Source: Pohlia nutans
Lineage: Eukaryota; Streptophyta; Bryopsida; Bryales; Mniaceae
DNA: 64,000 nt
Assembly (NCBI GenBank): GCA_022496805.1
Contig: CM040100.1
Location: forward strand, 18,505,009 to 18,569,008
Reading direction: 5' to 3'
How positions within the stretch are numbered: the stretch's first letter is position 1; each line of letters begins with the position of its first letter. Below are positions 26,906 to 36,060 of this stretch, piece by piece. Below the pieces are notes generated by a model. It saw only the letters and a list, made by a program, of their open reading frames with translations, did no database searches and was not told the DNA's origin. Position numbers and translations under genes: made by a program.

Positions 26906-29544
26906 CGAGTCTCGGAGATTAAAAATTTTAAATACAGGATTTAATTTTACGTGGATGAAATTACTCACCATAAAGTTTGGAAACGCTTCTTGTATACAAT
27001 GGAAATGCTTCTTGTATACAATGGAAATGCGCATGGGTTCTCCACGAGTTCTATGTCCTCCAAATCACGAGACACAAATCTATAAAGGCACAAGTATAAT
27101 TTGTGAGAATTTAGTTGATTTGATTTGTGGAGATTTGAGTTGATTTATTGACATGTGGATGTTAATTTGATGGATTTGCAGGTAAAGACAGCGGAAGGGC
27201 CCACGTTCTGTGCCAGACATTCAGGTATGATTCTTTCACGTAGGACCAATGGCTAATAATGTAGGACCCTGGAAATTAGAAGGAAAGACATGATTTGATT
27301 AATACTGGGCCTTCCATGACTTGATCTAATCAATTTTAGACAAATGAATTTAAATGGATTGACATGTCTAAAATCAGTTCTTGACTTCCTGTATGGGAGA
27401 AGCACATGACCAGGCTCCATGGCCACGATGGCTTGATTGATTTGATCTAATCAATTGACTTGATCTAATTGACTTGATCTAACCAATTGACTTGATCTAA
27501 TCAATTTTATGACTTAACCCCTAAGCGTCCCGGCGTTCATATTTTGGACGTTTTTGGGGGTACAGTCACCTTCGAAGAGCTGTAACTTTTGCAAAACGTG
27601 TCCGATTTTGCTGAAATTTTGAAACAACTCCTCGCATGATGTATGGAATGTGTGGTAAAATTTTTAGATCAATCCGAGATGAATTGAAATTTTGGTGATC
27701 ATTTGAAAGTAGGTATGTTTTTTTGGGACAGTTCTGTGAATTTTGATGGCAGCAACTTCGGGGGCTTGTATCTCCTTCATCCCAAGTCCGTTTTCAATAA
27801 AACTTGTTGGGTTGAATTCCCCTTGAAGTCTAGTTAACATGGTAAAATTTTCAGGTCAATCCATGTTGTTATGAATGTTTGGGAGTCATTTTAGTGCACG
27901 GGTCTAGTTTGGACACTTTTTGCTTTTTGGTTCAAATGGGTCACTTTTCGGGCTACTTTTTGACATTGTAAGGCCATTTTAGGGCACATTAAATTTTTTC
28001 ATGAGGCTTTTTTGGTACTAATGTGTTTATATGATGATTTTGAACAACTTTATAGTTCAACGTTTTTTCATTTGAGTAATTTTGAAAACGAATTTCACCT
28101 CTAACTGTGTTGCTAGGAAAATTTCAGCATCCTTTTTTAGCACTAAAACACTATGATCTTGCAATCTATATGGCCAAATGACCCCAAAATTGATCCACAT
28201 GATCTACAACATGTATGTTACAAGATTGTACGGTTGAGATTTCTATACCTCACTTACATTTAGACCTATAACACATCAAAAGCAATGATGATTTTAAGCC
28301 CAAAAAAGCTAGGGACCTTTAGGGGTTAATATACTGGAAGAAGTTATTGACAATCCTATGACTGTGACAGTCATAAATTAAGTCTTTGCAAAAGTCAATA
28401 AGTCTTTCTGTGCCAGTCATAAATTAAGTCTTTCACGTGTCTTTCAATTAGGCCCTAATCAATCACCTGAATCCGATGCTATTAATTGTTTACGCTCTTT
28501 TTTTATTTTACATTTTAATTCATATACCCCACCTACACAAGGGTTTTATAGGGCAGTTGGTACAAAAGTCTGTGCCAACTGCATGCTAGTTAAGGAGACA
28601 TACCTAAGATATCATAGGAGACATACCTAAGCTATGTCAACTGTACATAGGTTCCAAACTTCCAATCCTTGCGGATGGGCTAGTAAGTAATGAGTAGTAC
28701 TGTTCATGGATCATTATTATTTTTGCTTATTGAAGAAATGCTGAAGTAGCGATATAAATCAAAATGGTGTACCCAAATATTTTTATATTCATCTATATTT
28801 TGAATAGAACTCTCTTCTCATCCACATGTTTAGATGACTTTCATTTAAAAATTGGTGATTTCATTCAATTTATTTTCAAAAATTGAAATAATTCGACATT
28901 TTCTTCACATTTTTTCGTGTACGCCAAATTTTTTTGGTGCTTTTTGGCATTTAAGCCTTTAACGTCCCAATTCAACTTTGTTTTCAAAGATTCGTTATAA
29001 AATGTTTGATGAAACATTAAAATGGAGTTGATACACAAAACAAAGTTGTAAATGTCAATGTGAAGATAACATATGTACAGTTGGATTCATCATATTTTTA
29101 CAACTATACTTGTGTTGAATTTAGTGGGTAGATTTTATGTTTGGAATGACGTTTTATATGCACTTTATGTGCATGCATAATACCAAAGTTCTCTTTTATT
29201 TTCAAATAAGTTTTTAACAATTTTTACTTGTGAATTTATAGATTATTGTTTGACGATGTGGAGGTCATAGCACTAGTGGAGAAGCAATGGATGTTTGTAT
29301 TTCATAGCGAAAGCAAATTCAATCTTTTGGTAAGTAACTTCAATCACGCAAAACTCAAATCTTGTATCTAAAATTCTTTTAAACCTCGAGCGTGCAAGGA
29401 CCTTGTCGAGCTATGTTTGATCATTTTTCGGTTCAACATTAATTTTCAATTAATTCCTAATGTCAAATGAAATTGGTCCCAAATAAGAAAGTGTGGGAAT
29501 TGTCTTCTACTTTCTAGTCCAATTGATAGTCCAATTGATGGCAT
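26906..29544. other. Central spacer of giant element
   Basis: This AT-rich DNA separates the two arrays. It contains a TTAA MITE (27,518-28,325), a short direct repeat CTTCTTGTATACAATGGAAATG at about 26,990-27,028, and a tandem of TTGACTTGATCTAA units at 27,430-27,510. A possible 88 nt exon is at 29,242-29,329. Nothing else was recognised. Confidence 0.5.
27518..28325. mobile_element. TTAA-flanked MITE inside giant element
   Basis: This 808 bp insertion has tips CCCCTAAGCGTCCC and GGGACCTTTAGGGG, flanked by TTAA (27,514-27,517 and 28,326-28,329). Its interior is unlike family A. It arrived after the giant element was formed. Confidence 0.75.
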
Positions 29545-31995
29545 TCTAATGGGCCCTAATCGAGGGCTAAATTTTTTTCTTAGGCCCCATAGGGCACGAT
29601 GGTTCCACGGGTCATCGCCACGGCCCCATTTGAACCCCTAGTATGTTTTGGGCCTTCTAATGGGGCCTAATCGAGGGCTGAATTTATTTCTTAGGCCCCA
29701 TAAGACACGATGGTTCCACGGATCATCGCCGTGGGCCCCATTTGGGCCCCTAGTATGTTTTGGGTATTCTAATGGGGCCTGATCGAGGGCTGAATTCTTT
29801 TCTTAGGCCTTAGAGGCCACGGTGGTTCCACGGGTCATCGCCGGGGGCCCCATTTGGGCCCCTAGTATGTTTCGGGCATTCTAATGGGGCCTAATCGAGA
29901 GTTGAATTCTTTTCTTAAGCCCCATAGGGTACGATGGTTCCACGAGTCATGGCCGTGGGCCCCATTTGGACCTCTAGTATGTTCCGGGCATTCTAATGGG
30001 CCCTAATTGAGGGCTGAATATTTTTTTTAGGCCCCGTAGGACACGATGGTTTCATAAGGCATCGCCGTGGGCCCCATTTGGGCCCCTAGTATGTTTTGGG
30101 CATGCTAATGGGGCCTACTCGAGGGCTGAATTTTTGCCTTATGCCCCGTAGGACACGATGGTTCCACGGGTCATCGCCGTGGGCCCCATTTGGGCCCCTA
30201 GTATGTTTTGGGCATTCTAATGGGGCCTAATCAAGAGCTGAATTCTTTTCATAGGCCCCATAGGGCACGATGGTTCCACGGGTCATCGCCGGGCGGCCCA
30301 TTTGGGCCCCTAGTATGTTTGGGGCATTCTAATGGGCCTAGTCGAGGGCTGAATTTTTTTCTTAGGCCCCCTAGGACACGATGGTTTCACAAGTCATTGC
30401 CATGGGCCCCATTTGGGACCCTAGTATGTTTGGGGCATCGTAATGGGGCCTAATCGTGGGCTGAATTTTTTTCTTAGGCCCCATAAGGCACGATGGTTCC
30501 ACGGGTCATCGCCGTGGGCCCCATTTGGGCCCCTAGTATGTTTGGGGCATTCTAATGAGGCCTAATCGAGGGCTGAATTTTTTTCGTAGGGCCCGTAGGG
30601 CACGATGGTTCCACGGGTCATCGTCGTGGGCCCCATTTGGGCCCCTAGTATGTTTTGGGCATTCTAATGTGGCCTAATCGAGGGCTGAATTTTTTTCTTA
30701 GGCCCCGTAGGACACGATGGTTTCACAAGTCATCGCCGTGGGCCATATTTGGGCGTCTAGTATGTTTTGAGCATTTTAATGGGGCCTAATCGAGGGCTGA
30801 ATTTTTTCCTTAGGCCCTGTAGGGCACGATGGTTCCACGGGTCATCGCCGTGGGCCCCATTTGGGCCCCTAGTATGTTTTGGGCATTCTAATGTGGCCTA
30901 ATCGAGGGCTGAATTTTTTTCTTAGGCCCCGTAGGACACGATGGTTTCACAAGTCATCGCCGTGGGCCATATTTGGGCGCCTAGTATGTTTTGAGCATTT
31001 TAATGGGGCCTAATCGAGGGCTGAATTTTTTCCTTAGGCCCTATAGGGCACGATGGTTCCATGGGTCATCGCCGTGGGCCCCATTTGGGCCCCTAGTATG
31101 TTTTGGGCATTCTAATGGGGCTTAATCGAGGGCTGAATCTTTTTTCTTAGGCCCCGTAGGGCACAATGGTTCCACGGGTCATCGCCGTGGGCCCTATTTG
31201 GGCCCCAAGTATATTTGAAGCTTCCAAATGGGTCATAATGGAGGGCTGATTTTTTTTCTTAAGCCTCATAGGACACGATGTTGCAATGGGTCATGGCCGT
31301 GAGCCCCATGTGTGTTTGGGGTTTCCAAGTGGAGCTTGATTGAGGGCCAATTTTTTTTCTAAGACTCTTAGGGCACGATGTTGTCGCGGGTCATCCCCGT
31401 GGGCCCCATTTGGATCCCAAGTATGTTTGCGGTTTTCAAATGGGGGCTGAATTTTTTTTCTAAGACCCTTTCGGTACGATGTTGCAATGGGTCATCGCCG
31501 TGAGCCCCTTTTGGGCCCCAAGTATATTTGGGGCTTCCTAATGGGTCGTAATTGAGGGCTGATTTTTTTCTTAAGCCTCATAGGACACGATGTTGCAATG
31601 GGTCATTGCCGTGGGCGCCAGTTAGACCCCAAGTATATTTGGAGCTTCCAAATGGGTCCTAATTGAGGGCTGATTTTTTTATCCTAAGTCCCATAGGACA
31701 CAATGTTGCCAATGGTCATTGTCGTGGACCCCATTTGGGCCCCAAGTGTGTTTGGGGTTTTCAAATGGGGCGTCGTTTAGTGCTGATTTTTTTGCTTGGA
31801 TCCGGTGAGCACAATATTGCCATGGGTCATCTCCGTGGACTCCACTTGTGCTCTAAATGCGTGTAGGGTCTTGAAACGGGGCCTTATTTAGGGTTGAAAT
31901 TATGTAGGGGCCTCTAAAACACAAAGTGGCCCCAAGTGGTCGCTTTGGGCTCCCAAATGTGTTTAGGGCTTATAAACGGGGTGTTGTGTAGGGCG
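29545..31995 (+). repeat. Right array of 112 bp modules in giant element
   Basis: About 20 tandem units in the orientation opposite to the left array. Units are clean up to about 31,205, then progressively degenerate toward the gene at 32,234. The marker AGTATGTTT recurs about every 112 bp. A two-unit block at about 30,647-30,870 is repeated nearly unchanged at 30,871-31,095, showing recent expansion by unequal exchange. Short frames across the array (for example 30,208-30,453) are repeat artefacts. Confidence 0.85.
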
Positions 31996-32233
31996 AAGAT
32001 TTTTCGGGGTTCTCAATAGGGACTTCTACGGCATGACATGACCATGAATACTGATTGCAACTGCTGTGGATGTAGATACAAAGACGATGGATTCTAGTGC
32101 ATTTGGAAGCCCGGTTGCAATTCATCATGTTGTCGGAGGGACGGAAAGCGAAGGACCCAATTTAGGTTTGCGAATAACTAGGAGCGTCGTTCGCACGAGA
32201 TTGTTCTAAGAAGTTTCAACACGATATACTCAG

Positions 32234-32650
32234 ATGGAGAGGCAACAGAGAAATGGCACGGTGAAGTTGCTAAATGAGGAAGGGAATGTTGTGGGTATTG
32301 GTGTAGTTGATGGTTCCATCAAATGTGGGATGGAATTGAATCATTTGAAATTGTTTCCATCTGAAGTAGTTGTTCGTGTTTCACGGGTGATAGATGAGAC
32401 GTTTTGGGTTGGAGAGATTTTGCGAGAACGTCTTGGTCAATGTTTGGGCTTAGTTATACGTTGGCAGAAATCGATGTTGCGAGATGTTCACTGTCATGAA
32501 GAGGGTCGAGGTTCATCTGGTGGAAGACAAGAGTTTTCTTTCTCAGCAGCAGCGATGGCACAATATGATTTTTGTGAGGATGATATGAATTCCATACGTG
32601 ATGACATGTCCCCTACGACAGTAGTTCAATCGAGCATTCCAGAGGAATGA
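32234..32650 (+). CDS. Transposase-like gene, N-terminal part (DUF8039-like)
   Basis: This 138-codon segment opens with ATG at 32,234 and ends in TGA at 32,648. The frame then continues through three more open segments to 35,269, so the intact protein would have had about 1010 residues. The pattern GTVKLLNEEGNVVGIGVV followed by a hydrophobic stretch and LGQCLGLVIRW resembles the small DUF8039 module found in many plant transposon proteins (from memory of that family, not a search). The Ser/Pro-rich tail is probably a linker. The start lies downstream of the right 112 bp array. Confidence 0.6.
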   Translation: MERQQRNGTVKLLNEEGNVVGIGVVDGSIKCGMELNHLKLFPSEVVVRVSRVIDETFWVGEILRERLGQCLGLVIRWQKSMLRDVHCHEEGRGSSGGRQEFSFSAAAMAQYDFCEDDMNSIRDDMSPTTVVQSSIPEE

Positions 32651-32656
32651 TCTCCT

Positions 32657-32899
32657 ATGACGCAGGAATCTCAATCAAGCGTTGGAAATCTTTCAAATGT
32701 GGATGGTTTGGCTCCAGCAAGACCTAGCAGAAGATATTCTATGGAGAATCGTAGAAGAAGAGTGCCTAAACAACGTGAGAGGGGCGAGGCACGAAGCACG
32801 AAAGTGACATTGGCAAGCGTCAGATCTGCAAAGCAGAGGGGTGGGTGCAAACGGAATTGTTTTAGGGATGTGGACGAGAAATACATTTTGGAGCAATGA
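32657..32899 (+). CDS. Transposase-like gene, basic linker segment
   Basis: This 80-codon piece lies in the same frame, between the TGA codons at 32,648 and 32,897. It is strongly basic (ENRRRRVPKQRERGEARS), ends with a Cys-containing motif GGCKRNCFRDVDEKYILEQ, and runs straight into the next segment. A basic stretch before a Cys motif suggests nuclear import or DNA contact. It is not an independent gene. Confidence 0.55.
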   Translation: MTQESQSSVGNLSNVDGLAPARPSRRYSMENRRRRVPKQRERGEARSTKVTLASVRSAKQRGGCKRNCFRDVDEKYILEQ

Positions 32900-32902
32900 T
32901 AT

Positions 32903-34384
32903 ATGGCATGGGCGGGAGAGTATGAGGTGAGAGGAACTTGGATTCTGCAAATGCCTAATGCGTTTTACACAATCACGGAGGGTCAAAGACGAAACAAATT
33001 TGATACGAAGTTGGATGGAGTTATGGTATGCAATGTATGTTATGCTGCAGCGTTGGGGTATTCGCAAAGACGTTTCAAACAACTGAAACAGTCCCAACAA
33101 CTATATGGAAGGATCTCTGCTGTTCATGGAAACGTCTGTAAACTTAGGGAAGGGGCGAAAGTGTCTGCTGCACGTGAGTGTTTATTAGCATTTGTGAATG
33201 AAGCGGGGTGCACACAACCGCATCGACAAGTGCGACGGAAGAGTGACAATGCAGTTTTGCCACTACAGTTGTTGCCCATGAACATGACGAAAGTGGACGT
33301 GTTCAATTATGTGAACGAGGAAGTGAAGCGGATACATGATGGAGAGCAATTGTCAATTTCTTCGTTTCGAAAACTATGGAGAGTGGAGTTTCCGCACGTG
33401 CAGATTCCACCATTTTCTAGGTTTTCAAAATGTTTTCATTGTTGGGAGTACAAGTGTGGAATGGAATCAACGAACAACACAATGGCGAAAGTGCAGATCA
33501 AGAATTTGTTCTTGATACATATCCGGCAACAAATGGAAGAGCGACGGGATTATTGGGCATTCAAAAGGCCAGCTATAATTTCTCCAGACCTCTATATGTG
33601 CCTAATAGTTGATGGCATGGATCAGAATACGACCATGGTTCCGAAGATGAGACAGACAGTGAAGAACATAGAGTCACGGTTTGTTAAGACACACCTCTGC
33701 GGAGTTCTTGTACACGGAATTGGATTGTACGCAGATGTTTGGATCGACTCACACCACAAGCATGATAGCAACCAAGTTATTACGACAGTGATGCATGTGA
33801 TAGATGATGTGAGACGGAGGAAAGGTACATTGGCTTCTACCTTGAGAATCCAAGCGGACAACTGCACCCGAGAGAACAAAAACATCTACATGTTTGCTCT
33901 TTGTGCTGCTCTCGTTGGAATGGGGTACTTCCAAGAGATACATCTATGTTTTTTTATGGTAGGCCATACTCATGAAGACATCAATCAACGGTTCAGCATT
34001 ATATCCAATACGCTGAAAAGGTCAAATATCGACTCTTTGAAGCAATTGCTGGAACTCGTGGAGAGAGGGACGTCATACACAGAGTCATTTGTGAGCGCAA
34101 GGCAGTTGGAGAATGTGAGGGATTGGAAGTCATTCATTACGCCCCATCTATTAGCGGGAGGTGATACACTAGTAGGCATTACATTTCCGCATCAAATGAG
34201 ATTTTATGTTGAAAATGGTGTACCACGTGTGCAGTACAAGCATTACAACAAGGATGTATGGGGTCCTGCGGAGGGACATTTGTGTTTGCGGTCTCTACCT
34301 GCAAGAGAAGATAAGCCTAATCTTGCAGAGGTGTTTAGTGCGGACGATAGAGAGTTGAAAGCATTGGAGGAATTTATTGCGTAA
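32903..34384 (+). CDS. Transposase-like gene, catalytic core (DUF7869-like)
   Basis: This 493-codon segment lies between in-frame TGA (32,897) and TAA (34,382). It has two Cys clusters (CNVCYAAALGYSQRR near residue 43; CFHCWEYKCG near 180) that could bind zinc. An RNase H-like core follows: IVDGMDQ (Asp237, Asp240), a long strand region HLCGVLVHGIGLYADVW, QADNCTRENKN (Asp319) and GHTHEDINQRFS (Glu358, Asp359). This D...D...E/D order on predicted strands is what DDE transposases use to cut and join DNA ends. The motif set matches the DUF7869 proteins seen in algae, mosses and other eukaryotes; that family identification is from memory. It is the best candidate for the enzyme moving this element. 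Confidence 0.75.
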   Translation: MAWAGEYEVRGTWILQMPNAFYTITEGQRRNKFDTKLDGVMVCNVCYAAALGYSQRRFKQLKQSQQLYGRISAVHGNVCKLREGAKVSAARECLLAFVNEAGCTQPHRQVRRKSDNAVLPLQLLPMNMTKVDVFNYVNEEVKRIHDGEQLSISSFRKLWRVEFPHVQIPPFSRFSKCFHCWEYKCGMESTNNTMAKVQIKNLFLIHIRQQMEERRDYWAFKRPAIISPDLYMCLIVDGMDQNTTMVPKMRQTVKNIESRFVKTHLCGVLVHGIGLYADVWIDSHHKHDSNQVITTVMHVIDDVRRRKGTLASTLRIQADNCTRENKNIYMFALCAALVGMGYFQEIHLCFFMVGHTHEDINQRFSIISNTLKRSNIDSLKQLLELVERGTSYTESFVSARQLENVRDWKSFITPHLLAGGDTLVGITFPHQMRFYVENGVPRVQYKHYNKDVWGPAEGHLCLRSLPAREDKPNLAEVFSADDRELKALEEFIA

Positions 34385-34414
34385 CAGGAGAGGTGTGTAG
34401 AAAGAGTACAGAAT

Positions 34415-35269
34415 GTGGAACTGAACCTGCAGGCCATCGAGGAAGGAAGATGGTTGGTGAAGTATCTGAAGGAATTTCCCATGAAAGATAGAAGTGAGAA
34501 CACAAGGCTACCTTTCTGGCCTAACGAAGCATATGTTCATGCAGTAGGAGACAATGTCAGGGTGGAGATGACAACAGAGAACGATGATTCAAATATACTT
34601 AGTAATAGGGACGCGATTGTCGACTCGATCATGGCAACAATGCCTGACCCAGAGCCTCGAGGATACTTTGGCCCTCGCAGGGGCAGACCTTCACAAGCAG
34701 CAGTGACAGGAGCTCCTAGAAGAAGGAGGGCAATAGCAGTAGGTCAAACATCATCAACACCTCCTATACGAACAACAGAGGATCCATTTCCGGCGTGTAA
34801 TCCAGAGAGGGACTTGCAAATTGGGCACTTTGTTGTTTTGACAGTAGAGCGGAAAGAAGTACAGGCCGGGGTACCTTTCTATGTGGGAAAGGTGATAGAA
34901 TTTGGACAACGGAAGTGGGCAATGAAAGTGAAAGTGATATGGTATTGGCCGATTATGAGGGTTGGCGTGCAGGATGAACCGGGTTCAGAAGCACAACGGT
35001 ACATGAATTGTATTCAAGCATCTTGGGAGCCGTCTGGTGAGAGACATGGCTGGGTGGACAAAGAAGCTGCTGTATTTTCGTGGATAGATGTGCCAGCAAG
35101 AACGAGAAGTGGACACTTGAAGTTCGAGTTTATTACTGTGCATGGAGTACAAACAGAGAGCCAAATCACTATTCCCGACGAAGCAAAGCCGCATATACTT
35201 GAATATATTGCAATGCAGATGGAAGGCATGGATGATGAGAGGTTGCAGAATGATTTAAATGCTTATTAA
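34415..35269 (+). CDS. Transposase-like gene, C-terminal part
   Basis: This 284-codon segment shares the frame of the core and follows the TAA at 34,382 with ten open codons between. It starts with a helical stretch (AIEEGRWLVKYLKEFP), then a basic Pro/Arg linker (RRGRPSQAAVTGAPRRRRA, an AT-hook-like GRP core). A beta-rich module follows with the phrase VPFYVGKVIEFGQRKWAMKVKV, like small chromatin-reader or BAH-type folds at the ends of DUF7869-like proteins. It ends NDLNAY before TAA at 35,267. The role, perhaps chromatin or DNA binding, is inferred. Confidence 0.6.
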   Translation: MELNLQAIEEGRWLVKYLKEFPMKDRSENTRLPFWPNEAYVHAVGDNVRVEMTTENDDSNILSNRDAIVDSIMATMPDPEPRGYFGPRRGRPSQAAVTGAPRRRRAIAVGQTSSTPPIRTTEDPFPACNPERDLQIGHFVVLTVERKEVQAGVPFYVGKVIEFGQRKWAMKVKVIWYWPIMRVGVQDEPGSEAQRYMNCIQASWEPSGERHGWVDKEAAVFSWIDVPARTRSGHLKFEFITVHGVQTESQITIPDEAKPHILEYIAMQMEGMDDERLQNDLNAY

Positions 35270-35725
35270 AATAGAAGAGTATAGTACCTATTGTATATGT
35301 TTTTGAAACATAGGTGTAGAGATTCTAAGGGAAAAGTTGGTACTATTATTAGATATTATGAATATTCAAATTGTTGTGATGTAGAAAAAGGCGTAATGAA
35401 AGCACTTTCATATATTTGTGTCCCACTTCCAATTGCATACAATATACTTGTATGGTTTTGTAAAATGAATACCGACATTGGTATTAGATAACTCTAATCT
35501 CCCGATTTCACGATAGAGATGCGCTGCAAAGATAATCAAATTATATAATAATCTAAATACAAGTGAAGCATTTTTCAAAATAAAGAAACTCAACAATTTC
35601 CAAAAATTTGCAAAATATCCTTTTTGCAACTAAAGTCGACGAAATTAAAATTTGGCCAAAATTGTCGTGCAATTTCTTCCGAACTACGTTTTTAGTGCGC
35701 TTGGAAGCCAAATGCATGATTATAT
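35270..35725. other. Right subterminal region of giant element
   Basis: This AT-rich flank lies between the transposase-like gene and the right terminal repeat. It probably holds the 3' end of the transcript. Its last 60 bp share ATATAATCATGCA-type sequence (as inverse) with the right end of the short relative near 2340-2365. Confidence 0.45.
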
Positions 35726-35756
35726 GGCCAAGTGCAAAAATAGGGAATTGGATGTT
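35726..35756 (-). repeat. Right terminal inverted repeat of giant element
   Basis: This is the inverted partner of 20,840-20,870. It ends GGGAATTGGATGTT and is followed by the TAAAT duplication. Confidence 0.85.
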
Positions 35757-36060
35757 TAAATGTTGTGATTTTTGGAGATTTTTTGGTTGCTTGATTCTCT
35801 AAGTTGACTTTTTCAAGAGCACTTTTGAACATTTTTAAAATAAGATTTTAGAAATTTTTCGTGAATCACTGCAACATGAAATGAGGCATAAAAATTTCAC
35901 AAATCATCTCCTTTCTAATTGGATCACACATGCATGAAGTTAACTTTCTATAAAATCTATAGTAAAAAATCCACACTACAAAAGTGCATGACGGATGAGA
36001 AAAATTGGATGAAATTTGTACATCGTCCAAAAAGTGGAGGCCAGTGCAATTAGGGGTTAA

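Larger units (their letters stand above)
20840..35756. mobile_element. Giant 14.9 kb DNA transposon-like element
   Basis: The element is 14,917 bp. Its 31 bp terminal inverted repeats (20,840-20,870 and 35,726-35,756; left tip AACACCCAATTCCC, right tip read inward AACATCCAATTCCC) match at 30 of 31 positions, and a 5 bp target duplication TAAAT flanks it. Order inside: a leftward gene (25,309 to 21,308), a 112 bp repeat array (25,500-26,905), a central spacer with a nested TTAA MITE, a second inverted array (29,545-31,995), and a rightward DDE-type gene (32,234-35,269). A 1.1 kb relative lies at 1307-2390. No LTR, reverse transcriptase, helicase or DNA polymerase frame is seen. I cannot assign it to a named superfamily. 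Confidence 0.85.
20558..36056. mobile_element. TTAA-type MITE, family A, split by giant element
   Basis: The left part 20,558-20,839 begins CACCTAAATGCCC after TTAA (20,554-20,557); the right part 35,762-36,056 ends ATTAGGGG before TTAA (36,057-36,060). Together they rebuild a family A MITE of about 580 bp like 521-1090 and 39,912-40,479. The break is at CTCTAAAT/GTAGTG, where TAAAT is duplicated (20,835-20,839 and 35,757-35,761). Confidence 0.8.

Noticed and set aside
25500..31995. CRISPR-like spaced repeats
   Set aside because: Units are contiguous 112 bp tandem copies without unique spacers, in a plant genome.
20840..35756. Integrated virus or Maverick-type element
   Set aside because: No DNA polymerase, integrase, ATPase, protease or capsid-like frame is seen; the DDE gene, tips and target duplication fit a DNA transposon.
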